DNA of 50,444 bases. It comes from JBDIBB01 sp039812685 (GTDB taxonomy: Bacteria > Acidobacteriota > Vicinamibacteria > Vicinamibacterales > JAFNAJ01). Location of the stretch: contig JBDIBB010000015.1 of assembly GCA_039812685.1 (NCBI GenBank), positions 1 through 50,444 on the forward strand, read 5' to 3'. A model generated the notes under the pieces. That model had not been told where the DNA came from, did no database searches, and was given only the letters and a program-made list of their open reading frames with translations. Shown here piece by piece: positions 20,380 through 28,332 of the stretch. The first letter of the stretch is position 1; each line of letters opens with the position of its first letter. Position numbers and translations under genes: made by a program.

Positions 20380-23300
20380 ATGATCGAACGCATCATCGGC
20401 TGGTGCGCAGCCAACCGCGTCGTCGTCATCCTCGCCTCGATCGGGCTTGCCCTGTGGGGCGCGTGGGCCATGGTCCACACGCCGCTCGATGCCGTGCCCG
20501 ACATCTCCGACGTGCAGGTGATCATCGCCACCGAGTGGGAGGGGCGCAGCCCCGACCTCATCGAGGATCAGGTCACCTACCCGATCGTCACCGCGCTCAT
20601 CTCCACCCCGAGGGTGAAGACCGTGCGCGGCTTCACCGACTTCGGCATCTCGTACGTCTACGTGATCTTCGAGGATCGCACCGACATCTACTGGGCGCGC
20701 AGCCGCGTCGTCGAGTACCTGCAGGGCATCCGCGACCGCCTGCCGCAGGGCGTCACCCCCCAGATCGGATCCGATGCGACCGGCGTCGGATGGGTGTTCA
20801 GCTACGCCCTGGTGGACGAGAGCGGCCGCCACACGCTGGACGAGCTGCGCAGCTTCCAGGACTGGTACCTGCGGTACTGGCTGGCGAGCGTGCCCGGCGT
20901 GGCCGAGGTGGCGAGCATCGGCGGCTTCGTGAAGCAGTACCAGGTGGGGCTGGATCCCAACCGGCTGGCCGCCTTCGGCCTCGGCACGCGCGACGTGGTG
21001 ATGGCCATCGAGCGCAGCAACAACGAGGTGGAGGGGCGGTTGCTGGAGTTCTCGGGCCGCGAATACATGGTGCGGGGCCGGGGCTACCTGAAGTCGGTGG
21101 AGGACATCGAGGAGATCGCCGTCGGCGCCGACGCGAAGGGGACGCCGGTGCGCGTCCGCGACGTCGCCTCGGTGCGGATCGGTCCCGAACTGCGCCGCGG
21201 CGCCGCCGACCTCGACGGCCGGGGCGAGGTGGTGGGCGGCATCGTCGTGATGCGGTTCGGCGAGAACGCGCTGGCGGTGATCGACCGGGTGAAGGCGCGC
21301 ATCGAGGAGGTGAAGGGCGCCCTGCCCCAGGGCGTCACGCTCGTGCCCACCTACGACCGGTCGGGGCTCATCCGCGATTCCATCCACACCCTGCGCGACA
21401 CGCTGGCCGAGGAGGCGATCGTCGTCTCGGCGATCATCCTGCTGTTCCTGCTGCACTTCCGGTCGGCCCTGATCCCGATCCTCTCCCTGCCGATCGCGGT
21501 GCTCGCCTCCTTCGTGCCGATGTACTACCTCGGCGTCAGCTCCAACATCATGTCGCTCGGCGGCATCGCGATCGCGATCGGCGAGCTGGTCGACACCTCG
21601 ATCGTCATGGTGGACAACGCCTACCGGAGGCTGTCGGAAGGCCGCCGGGCCGACGGCAGCGAGATCGCCTACGAGGACCAGCCGCGCGAGGCGGTGGCGG
21701 CGGCCATGCAGGTGGGCCGCGCCCTCTTCTTCTCGCTGGCGATCATCGTCATCTCGTTCGTTCCGGTGTTCCTGCTCGAGGCGCAGGAGGGGCGCATGTT
21801 CCGGCCGCTGGCGTGGACCAAGACCTTCGCCATGCTGTTTGCGACGCTGCTGGCGATCACCCTGGTGCCGGCGCTGCTCACGCTGCTGGTCCGGGGGCGG
21901 CGGTTCCGGCCCGAGCACGCCAACCCGGTGTCGCGCGTCTTCGTCGCCATCTACTCGCCGCTGCTGCGGCTGGCGCTGCGGTGGAAGTGGACGGCGCTCC
22001 TGCTGAACGCGCTGGTGATCCCGGCGACGATCCCGCTGATGCTCTCCATCGGCACCGAGTTCATGCCCTCGCTCTACGAGGGCGCGCTGCTCTACATGCC
22101 CACCTCGCCGCCGGGCATGTCCATCACCGAGGGCACGCGCCTGATGCAGGTGCAGGATCGGATCCTGAAGCAGTTCCCCGAGGTCGACACCGTGTTCGGC
22201 ACCATCGGGCGGGCCACGACGGCGACCGACAACTCGCCGATGGGCATGGTGAACACGACGATCATCCTCGCGCCGCGCGAGCGGTGGCGGCCTGGCGTCA
22301 CCTTCGAGGGGTTGCAGCAGGAGATGGACCAGGCGCTGCAGTTCGCGGGGTTCCCCAACACCTGGACGCAGCCGATCCGCAACCGGCTCGACATGCTCTT
22401 CACCGGCATCAAGACGCCGGTCGGCATCAAGATCCTGGGGCCCGACCTGAAGGTGATCGACCAGCTCGGGCGCGAGATCGAGCGCGTGCTGCCAGGCGTC
22501 GCCGACACGCGCAGCGTCTACGCCGAGCGCGTCACGCAGGGCTTCTTCACCGACATCGACGTGGACCGGGCGGCGATCGCGCGCTACGGCCTCACGGTCG
22601 GCGACGTGCAGGACGTGATCCAGGCCGCCATCGGCGGCATGACCGTGACGCGCACCGTCGAGGGGCGCGAGCGCTACCCGGTGAACGTCCGCTACGAGCG
22701 GGCGTTTCGCGACGACCTGCCGGCGCTCCACCGCGTGCTGGTGAAGACGCCCGGCGGCGCCCAGGTGCCGCTCGGCCAGCTCGCCACCGTGACGCTCACC
22801 GAGGGGCCGGCGATGATCCGCGACGAGAACGGCCAGCTGGCCGGCTACGTGTACGTGGACACCGGCAGCTCCGACCTGGGCGGCTACGTGGCGCGCGCTC
22901 GAGAGGCGGTGGCGGCGGCCGTGCCGCTGCCGACCGGCTACACGCTGCAGTGGACGGGACAGTACGAGTTCCAGGTGCGCGCCCGCGAGCGGCTGCAGGT
23001 GCTCGTGCCGATCGTGCTGATCACCATCTTCGTGCTGCTCTACTTCACGTTCCACTCGGCCTCCGAGGCGGTGATCGTCATGCTCTCGGTCGTCTACGCG
23101 ATGACCGGCGGCCTGATCCTGCAGTGGTGGCTCGGCTACAACTTCTCGGTGGCCGTGTGGGTGGGCTACATCGCGCTCTACGGCGTGGCGGTGCAGACCG
23201 GCGTGGTGATGGTGGTCTACCTCCACGAGGCGCTCGACCGGCGGCTGCTGCGCGGCGCGGTCACCGAGCAGGACGTCATCGAGGCGACCATCGAGGGATC

Positions 23301-23544
23301 GGTGCTCCGCCTCCGGCCGAAGCTGATGACGGTGGGGACGACGGTGCTGTCGCTCGTCCCGGTGATGTACGCCACGGGCGTCGGCGCCGACATCATGCAG
23401 CCGGTCGCGGCGCCGATCGTGGGCGGGATGATCACCTCCACGATCCACGTGCTGGTGATCACGCCGGTCATCTTCGCGCTGATGAAGCTGCGGGCGCTGC
23501 GGCGCGGCACGCTGGCGAAGTCGCGGATGGCGAGCTTCGTGTGA
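20380..23544 (+). CDS. cusA: CusA-like heavy-metal RND pump, copper/silver type
   Basis: Inner-membrane RND pump of 1054 residues with the HME subfamily layout: 12 helices and two large periplasmic loops. The three Met residues that bind Cu(I)/Ag(I) in E. coli CusA are present at the same numbers: Met573 (LYMPTSPPG), Met623 (PMGMVNTT) and Met672 (NRLDMLFTG). The helix 4 proton-relay region reads GIAIAIGELVDTSIVMVDNA. This supports monovalent copper or silver export rather than the Zn/Co/Ni export of CzcA. It starts nine bases after cusB. Confidence 0.96.
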   Translation: MIERIIGWCAANRVVVILASIGLALWGAWAMVHTPLDAVPDISDVQVIIATEWEGRSPDLIEDQVTYPIVTALISTPRVKTVRGFTDFGISYVYVIFEDRTDIYWARSRVVEYLQGIRDRLPQGVTPQIGSDATGVGWVFSYALVDESGRHTLDELRSFQDWYLRYWLASVPGVAEVASIGGFVKQYQVGLDPNRLAAFGLGTRDVVMAIERSNNEVEGRLLEFSGREYMVRGRGYLKSVEDIEEIAVGADAKGTPVRVRDVASVRIGPELRRGAADLDGRGEVVGGIVVMRFGENALAVIDRVKARIEEVKGALPQGVTLVPTYDRSGLIRDSIHTLRDTLAEEAIVVSAIILLFLLHFRSALIPILSLPIAVLASFVPMYYLGVSSNIMSLGGIAIAIGELVDTSIVMVDNAYRRLSEGRRADGSEIAYEDQPREAVAAAMQVGRALFFSLAIIVISFVPVFLLEAQEGRMFRPLAWTKTFAMLFATLLAITLVPALLTLLVRGRRFRPEHANPVSRVFVAIYSPLLRLALRWKWTALLLNALVIPATIPLMLSIGTEFMPSLYEGALLYMPTSPPGMSITEGTRLMQVQDRILKQFPEVDTVFGTIGRATTATDNSPMGMVNTTIILAPRERWRPGVTFEGLQQEMDQALQFAGFPNTWTQPIRNRLDMLFTGIKTPVGIKILGPDLKVIDQLGREIERVLPGVADTRSVYAERVTQGFFTDIDVDRAAIARYGLTVGDVQDVIQAAIGGMTVTRTVEGRERYPVNVRYERAFRDDLPALHRVLVKTPGGAQVPLGQLATVTLTEGPAMIRDENGQLAGYVYVDTGSSDLGGYVARAREAVAAAVPLPTGYTLQWTGQYEFQVRARERLQVLVPIVLITIFVLLYFTFHSASEAVIVMLSVVYAMTGGLILQWWLGYNFSVAVWVGYIALYGVAVQTGVVMVVYLHEALDRRLLRGAVTEQDVIEATIEGSVLRLRPKLMTVGTTVLSLVPVMYATGVGADIMQPVAAPIVGGMITSTIHVLVITPVIFALMKLRALRRGTLAKSRMASFV

Positions 23545-23551
23545 GGGACGG

Positions 23552-23566
23552 CGGCCGGCGCGGCCG
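23552..23566 (+). terminator. Short GC hairpin after cusA
   Basis: CGGCCG-GCG-CGGCCG begins seven bases after the cusA stop and can form a 6-bp stem. No T-run follows, so termination would need another factor or be weak. Confidence 0.3.
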
Positions 23567-23655
23567 TTCCGCGGCGCGGTCGTCCCGGCTGGTCAGGCGC
23601 CGGTCGAGCGGCGCGCGGGCCTCGGCCAGCCCTGGCGTATGCCGCGACGCGGCGC

Positions 23656-23685
23656 TTTACCGGATTTTCGGCGGTACGGTATGAT
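23656..23685 (+). promoter_or_regulatory. Sigma-70-type promoter of atpB
   Basis: TTTACC (23656-23661) and TATGAT (23680-23685) are 18 bases apart in a local A/T-richer island. The transcript would have a leader of about 117 bases before atpB. Confidence 0.55.
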
Positions 23686-23760
23686 GCGCCGTTTGCGCCG
23701 GGCGGCCCGCGCTGCGACGCGGTACGTCGCCGGGGGCCGAGGCCACCGGCCGGTTCCCGA

Positions 23761-23777
23761 CGGGCGGTTTCCGCCCG
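23761..23777 (+). promoter_or_regulatory. Hairpin in the atpB leader
   Basis: CGGGCGG-TTT-CCGCCCG is a perfect 7-bp stem with a three-base loop, 31 bases before the atpB ATG. It could affect message stability or translation; no riboswitch family is recognised. Confidence 0.35.
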
Positions 23778-23808
23778 CGCGCAGGGTCACTGGATCGTCG
23801 CGCCGCGC

Positions 23809-24615
23809 ATGGAGAAGCTCGAACATTCACTCTGGATCGTCGACGTCGCCAACGCGATCTTCGGTCCGCTGGTGGCCGCGCTGCTCGCGCCGCTGGGGTT
23901 CACCTTCGCCGATCCGGCGAAGGTGATTCCGAACTACATCGTGATGTGCGCGCTGCTGGTGATCCTCTTCGCCGTGCTCGGCCTGTTCCTGCGGCCGCGG
24001 CTGTCGGTGGAGAACCCCGGGAAGCTGCAGATCGTGCTCGAGTCGCTCGCCGACGCGGTGCTGCAGTTGATGCGGCACAACATCGGGCCGTCGGCGCCGC
24101 GGTACTTCCCGCTGGTGGCCGGCATCGGGCTGTTCATCCTGACGGCGAACATGATCGGGAAGATCCCCGGCCTGATGTCGCCCACGGCCAGCATCAACAC
24201 GACGCTCGGCTGCGCGATCACGGTGTGGCTCTACTACCACTGGCAGGGCGTGCGCGCGCAGGGCATCGGCCGGTACCTGCTGCACTTCGCCGCGCCGCCG
24301 GGCGCGCCGCTGCTGATGGCGCCGGTCATGCTCCCGATCGAGATCATCAGCCATCTGTCGCGCGTGCTGTCGCTCTCGCTCCGGCTGTTCGGCAACGTGT
24401 TCGGCGAGGAGATGGTGGTGCTCATCATCGCCAGCATCATCCCGCTGATCGCGCCGCTGCCGATGTCGGTGCTCGGCGTGATTACCGGCACGCTGCAGGC
24501 GTTCATCTTCATGCTGCTGACGATCATCTACCTCGCCGGCGCGGTGCACGTGGAGCACGAGGAGCACGGGCACGACACGCCGCACGAGTCGTCGCACGCG
24601 CACGCTGCGGCGTAG
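23809..24615 (+). CDS. atpB: ATP synthase F0 subunit a
   Basis: Stator channel subunit of 268 residues that conducts the coupling ion to the c-ring. It has five to six hydrophobic helices and the conserved block LSLRLFGNVFGEEM (about 187-200) with the essential Arg of helix 4. The C-terminus is unusual: a His-rich cytoplasmic or peripheral tail (VEHEEHGHDTPHESSHAHAAA) with nine or so acidic or His residues in 20. ATG 23809 has no strong Shine-Dalgarno. Only atpE follows; subunits b, delta, alpha, gamma, beta and epsilon are not in the window. Confidence 0.95.
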   Translation: MEKLEHSLWIVDVANAIFGPLVAALLAPLGFTFADPAKVIPNYIVMCALLVILFAVLGLFLRPRLSVENPGKLQIVLESLADAVLQLMRHNIGPSAPRYFPLVAGIGLFILTANMIGKIPGLMSPTASINTTLGCAITVWLYYHWQGVRAQGIGRYLLHFAAPPGAPLLMAPVMLPIEIISHLSRVLSLSLRLFGNVFGEEMVVLIIASIIPLIAPLPMSVLGVITGTLQAFIFMLLTIIYLAGAVHVEHEEHGHDTPHESSHAHAAA

Positions 24616-24692
24616 CGCCGGGGCGCGCCGACCCCGTTCCCGTTGATTTCGGCACGACGCAACACGTCACAACGTCCGAGGAGGCACTGGTC

Positions 24693-25025
24693 GTGAGGAA
24701 ATTCGTTCTGACACTCGCTCTCGTCGCGGTCGGCGCGGTGCTGCCGCTCTACGCGCAGGAACCCGGCGCCGCGGAAGCCAACACCGAACTCGTCAAGTGG
24801 TCGATCATCACGGGCGGCTTCGCCCTCGCGCTCGCGGCCGCCGTCGGGGCGGTGTCGCAGGCGCGCGGCCTCGCATCGGCCGCCGAGGGCATCGCCCGCA
24901 ACCCGAGCGCGGCCGGCGACATCCGCGGCGCGCTCATCCTCGGCCTCGTGCTGATCGAGTCGCTCGTCATCTACGTGCTGCTGATCTCGCTGATTCTCTT
25001 CTTCGTGAAGCCGTTCGGCGGGTAG
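24693..25025 (+). CDS. atpE: ATP synthase F0 subunit c, with N-terminal leader and Na+-type residues
   Basis: Rotor-ring subunit of 110 residues, longer than the usual 75-90. The first 22 residues look like a cleavable signal peptide (RKFVLTLALVAVGAVLPLYAQ). The hairpin follows: helix 1 with Gln56, polar loop ARNPSAAGD (68-76), helix 2 with the ion-binding Glu89. Gln56, Glu89, Ser90 and Tyr94 align with Gln32, Glu65, Ser66 and Tyr70 of the Na+-dependent Ilyobacter c subunit. The start is GTG 24693, fixed by GAGGAGG at 24678-24684. Ion specificity is inferred from residues only. Confidence 0.92.
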   Translation: MRKFVLTLALVAVGAVLPLYAQEPGAAEANTELVKWSIITGGFALALAAAVGAVSQARGLASAAEGIARNPSAAGDIRGALILGLVLIESLVIYVLLISLILFFVKPFGG

Positions 25026-25057
25026 CCGCACGCGGCCGGCGCGCGGGGTCCGTGCGG
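25026..25057 (+). terminator. Stem-loop directly after atpE
   Basis: CCGCACG (25026-25032) pairs perfectly with CGTGCGG (25051-25057) across an 18-base GC-rich loop, starting right after the stop codon. There is no T-run; it may end or stabilise the atpBE transcript. Confidence 0.35.
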
Positions 25058-25233
25058 GGCGGCTCGACGCCGCCTCGCCCCCGTTGCGCGCCGCCCGCCC
25101 GCCTCGCGGCCGCGTTTCACGTGCTTCCCGTGGCGAGGCCCGCCCGCGCTCGCGAGCGGGCCCCGTCGCCTGTTTCCTTCAGGGGAAGGGCCCATCGGGC
25201 CGCGCCGCCCGCCTCTCGTCATTCGTTGGTTCG

Positions 25234-26229
25234 GTGTCTCCCGCCCGCAAGCGCTCGGTCCTGCTCGACAGCCTGCTGCTGTTCATGGTGCTCGTCTGGG
25301 GCGCCAACTACAGCCTCATGAAGGCGGTGCTGCCCGAACTGCCCGCGCGCGCCTTCAACGCCGTCCGGCTGATGATCGCCAGCAGCGTCTATCTCGGCGC
25401 CGTGGCCGCGGTGTGGGCGCGCGGGGTGCCGCGCGATGCGATGGTGGTCGATCCCGATGCGCCGTCGCGCCGCCTCGCGGCGCGCACGCTCGGCGTGAGC
25501 GCGCTCTCCGGTCGCGAGTGGGGGCAGATCGCGTTCACCGGACTGGTCGGGCACTTCGTCTATCAGGCCGCCTTCATCGAGGGGCTGGCGCGCACCACCG
25601 CGGCCAACGCCGCCCTGCTGATCGGCGCCTCGCCCATCGCCCTGTCGATGCTGTCACTGGCCGCCGGACAGGATCGCCCCTGCCGCTGGCACTGGACGGG
25701 CCTCGCGCTCTCGTCAGCCGGCGTCTACCTCGTCGTCGAGCGGGCGGCGTCGGCCCAGGCGGGAGCCTGGAGGGGCGATGCGCTGATGCTTGCCTCCGTC
25801 GCGTGCTGGGCCGTCTACACCGTGGCGACGCGCCCGCTGCTCGGACGCCACTCGCCGCTGCTGGTCACCGCCCTGTCGATGGCCATCGGCACCCTGTTCT
25901 TCGTGCCGTGGGCGTGGCCGGGCCTGCGCGCGGTGGAGTGGGCGCGCGTGCCGCTGTGGGCCTGGGCCGGCGTCGCCGTGTCGGCGATCTTCGCCCTCAA
26001 CCTCGCGTACCTGATCTGGTACATCGCCGTCCAGCGCCGCGGTCCCGCGCAGGTGTCGGTGTGGTCGAACGTGGTCCCGCTGACGGGAATGGGCTTCGCA
26101 TGGCTGCTGCTCGACGAGCGCATCGGCCTGGTGCGGATCGGCGGCGCCGCGCTGATCCTCGCCGGCGTCGCGCTGACGCGCGTCGCCGGTTCCAGGCCGC
26201 GGGTGACCGATCCGCCGTCAGAGGACTGA
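25234..26229 (+). CDS. EamA/DMT-family transporter
   Basis: A 331-residue membrane protein with ten predicted helices in two EamA repeats (about 10-160 and 175-320). The first helix contains the typical VWGANYSLMKAVL motif and the second repeat includes SVACWAVYTVATRPLL. The family exports metabolites such as amino acids or nucleosides; the substrate here is unknown. GTG 25234 is the best start because it is followed by the positive ARKR stretch and helix 1; no Shine-Dalgarno is evident. A 208-bp GC-rich gap with inverted repeats separates it from atpE. Confidence 0.85.
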   Translation: MSPARKRSVLLDSLLLFMVLVWGANYSLMKAVLPELPARAFNAVRLMIASSVYLGAVAAVWARGVPRDAMVVDPDAPSRRLAARTLGVSALSGREWGQIAFTGLVGHFVYQAAFIEGLARTTAANAALLIGASPIALSMLSLAAGQDRPCRWHWTGLALSSAGVYLVVERAASAQAGAWRGDALMLASVACWAVYTVATRPLLGRHSPLLVTALSMAIGTLFFVPWAWPGLRAVEWARVPLWAWAGVAVSAIFALNLAYLIWYIAVQRRGPAQVSVWSNVVPLTGMGFAWLLLDERIGLVRIGGAALILAGVALTRVAGSRPRVTDPPSED

Positions 26230-26246
26230 GCCGTCGCGCCCCGCAC

Positions 26247-26260
26247 GCCGCCACGGCGGC
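26247..26260. terminator. Small hairpin between convergent EamA and typA genes
   Basis: GCCGC-CACG-GCGGC (five pairs plus an adjacent C-G) lies midway in the 57-bp gap between two convergent stops. It is weak and lacks T-runs on either strand. Confidence 0.25.
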
Positions 26261-26286
26261 CTGCTGACCGTCCCCGCGGCCCCCGA

Positions 26287-28143
26287 TCAGACCGCGTCGC
26301 GGCGCGGACGCATGTTGGCGGCGAGCACCTTCTTCCGCAGGCGCACGGAGGCCGGCGTCACCTCCACCAGTTCGTCGTCGTTGATGAACTCGATGGCCTG
26401 TTCGAGGCCCAGCCGCCGCGGCGGCACCAGGCGGATCGCCTCGTCGGCCGTGGAGGCGCGCATGTTGGTCTGCTTCTTCTCCTTCGTGATGTTCACGTCG
26501 AGGTCGCTGGGCCGCGAGTTCTCGCCCACGATCATCCCCTCGTAGACGACCGTGCCAGGCTCGATGAACATCTCACCGCGCTCCTGCAGGTTGGCGATCG
26601 CGTAGGCGGTGGCCACGCCCGGCCGGTCGGCCACCAGCGCCCCGGTCGCGCGCGCCGGGATCGGGCCGTGCCAGGGCTCCCAGCCGGCGAAGATGTGGTT
26701 GAAGATGCCGGTGCCGCGCGTATCGGTGAGGAACTGCGACCGGAAGCCGATCAGCCCGCGCGCCGGGACCCGGAACTCCAGCCGCACGCGGCCGCTGCCG
26801 TTGTTCACCATCTTGGTCATGACGCCCCGGCGCGTGCCGAGCTGGGCGATGACCACGCCCTGGTAGTCCTCGGCGACGTCGATCACGACGTCCTCGATCG
26901 GTTCCATCAGCCCGGCCTCGGTCTGCCGCGTCACGATCTCCGGCCGCGAAACCTGGAGTTCGTAGCCCTCGCGCCGCATCATCTCGATGAGGATCGACAG
27001 CTGCAGCTCGCCGCGGCCCGCCACGCGCCGCGTCTCGGGCGACCCCGTCTCCTCCACCCGGATCGAGACGTTGCCGAGCAGTTCCCGCTGCAGGCGCTCG
27101 CGCAGCGCCCGCGAGGTGACGAACTGGCCCTCGCGGCCGGCCATCGGCGACGTGTTCACGCCGAAGACCATCGACACGGTCGGCTCGTCGATCGCGATGG
27201 GCGGAATGGGCACCGGCGCCTCGGCCGAGGCGACGGTCTCGCCGATCGTGATGTCGTCGATGCCGGCCAGACAGACGATGTCGCCGGCGGCCGCCGCGTC
27301 GATGCTCACCCGCTCGAGCCCGTCGAAGGCGAACAGGCGGGTCACCTTCGTCTGCTGCTGGCGGCCGTCGAGCTTGCACACCGTAATCGGATCGCCCACG
27401 CGCACCCGGCCGTTGAAGATCCGTCCGATGGCGATGCGCCCGAGGTAGTCGCTCGAGTCGAGGTTGGCGATCAGCATCTGCAGCGGAGCGTCGGCGTCGC
27501 CGCGCGGCGGCGGGATCCGCTCCACGATCGCGTCGAACAGCGGTTGCAGGCTCTGTCCGGGCACGTCGAGATCGGGTGTGGCCGTGCCCCGGCGCGCGCT
27601 GGTGTAGAGGACGGGGAAGTCGAGCTGCTCCTCGGCCGCGTCGAGATCGATGAACAGGTCGTAGACCTCGTTGAGCACTTCGCGCGGGCGCGCGTCGGCG
27701 CGGTCGATCTTGTTGATCACCACGATCGGCGTCAGCCGCCGCTCCAGCGCCTTGCGCAGCACGAAGCGGGTCTGCGGCAGCGGACCTTCCGAGGCGTCCA
27801 CCAGCAGCATCACGCCATCCACCATCGACAGGGTCCGCTCCACTTCGCCGCCGAAGTCGGCGTGGCCCGGCGTGTCGACGATGTTGATGAGGAGGTCGCG
27901 GTAGTGGACCGCGGTGTTCTTGGCGAGGATGGTGATGCCGCGCTCGCGCTCGATGTCGAGGCTGTCCATCACGCGTTCCACCACGCGCTCGTTGTCACGG
28001 TAGAGCCCGCTCTGGTGGAACAGCCCATCCACCAGGGTGGTCTTGCCGTGGTCCACGTGCGCGACGATGGCGATGTTGCGGCGGAACGGGTTGGCGACGG
28101 CCCCTGGCGGGGCCACATGATGCTGCCGATCGGTGCCGGGCAT
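26287..28143 (-). CDS. typA: Translational GTPase TypA/BipA
   Basis: Ribosome-binding GTPase of 618 residues, normal for the family, involved in ribosome assembly and stress adaptation. G1 is AHVDHGKTT (28-36), G2 lies in RERGITI, G3 is DTPGHADFGGEVER and G4 is NKIDR. Elongation-factor domains II, III and V follow, then the TypA-specific C-terminal domain with MREKLTNMRASTADEAIRL-like sequence (here KKQTNMRASTADEAIRLVPP). The first 20 residues are a short extension. ATG 28143 lies only six bases after a TATACT -10-like box, so the message may be leaderless. Confidence 0.96.
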   Translation of the reverse strand: MPGTDRQHHVAPPGAVANPFRRNIAIVAHVDHGKTTLVDGLFHQSGLYRDNERVVERVMDSLDIERERGITILAKNTAVHYRDLLINIVDTPGHADFGGEVERTLSMVDGVMLLVDASEGPLPQTRFVLRKALERRLTPIVVINKIDRADARPREVLNEVYDLFIDLDAAEEQLDFPVLYTSARRGTATPDLDVPGQSLQPLFDAIVERIPPPRGDADAPLQMLIANLDSSDYLGRIAIGRIFNGRVRVGDPITVCKLDGRQQQTKVTRLFAFDGLERVSIDAAAAGDIVCLAGIDDITIGETVASAEAPVPIPPIAIDEPTVSMVFGVNTSPMAGREGQFVTSRALRERLQRELLGNVSIRVEETGSPETRRVAGRGELQLSILIEMMRREGYELQVSRPEIVTRQTEAGLMEPIEDVVIDVAEDYQGVVIAQLGTRRGVMTKMVNNGSGRVRLEFRVPARGLIGFRSQFLTDTRGTGIFNHIFAGWEPWHGPIPARATGALVADRPGVATAYAIANLQERGEMFIEPGTVVYEGMIVGENSRPSDLDVNITKEKKQTNMRASTADEAIRLVPPRRLGLEQAIEFINDDELVEVTPASVRLRKKVLAANMRPRRDAV

Positions 28144-28149
28144 CCCTCC

Positions 28150-28155
28150 AGTATA
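28150..28155 (-). promoter_or_regulatory. -10 box placed for a leaderless typA transcript
   Basis: On the minus strand the order is TATACT, GGAGGG, ATG. The -10 hexamer ends six bases before the start codon, which would put the transcription start at or next to the A of ATG. The GGAGGG would then not be transcribed, and it is in any case too close to act as a normal ribosome binding site. No -35 is recognised. Confidence 0.45.
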
Positions 28156-28332
28156 CGGGCTGGCGACCACCCGGCGCGCGGGTGCGTAATCCGGCCGCGG
28201 GCGGCCAGGGTCCCGACCGCCGCCGTCGCCGATCCCGTTCGTCCCATCCCTGCCCCATGCCGTTCGCCGCCCGGTGTCCCCCGGCACTATGATCGGGCGC
28301 GTCGCGTCCTGATTCCCTCCCGGAGGTCCGCC

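Noticed and set aside
20260..23448. Open frame of 1062 codons on the minus strand opposite cusA
   Set aside because: Composition is His/Arg/Asp-rich nonsense typical of the antisense of GC-rich coding DNA; cusA on the plus strand is unambiguous.
25139..25165. Inverted repeat around GCTCGCGAGC upstream of the EamA gene as an operator
   Set aside because: A ten-base palindrome in such GC-rich DNA is weak evidence and matches no known regulator site.
26668..28332. In-frame extension of the tricorn gene by about 555 codons
   Set aside because: It lies antisense to typA and has no domain; TTG 28333 with GGAGG and a signal peptide is the real start.
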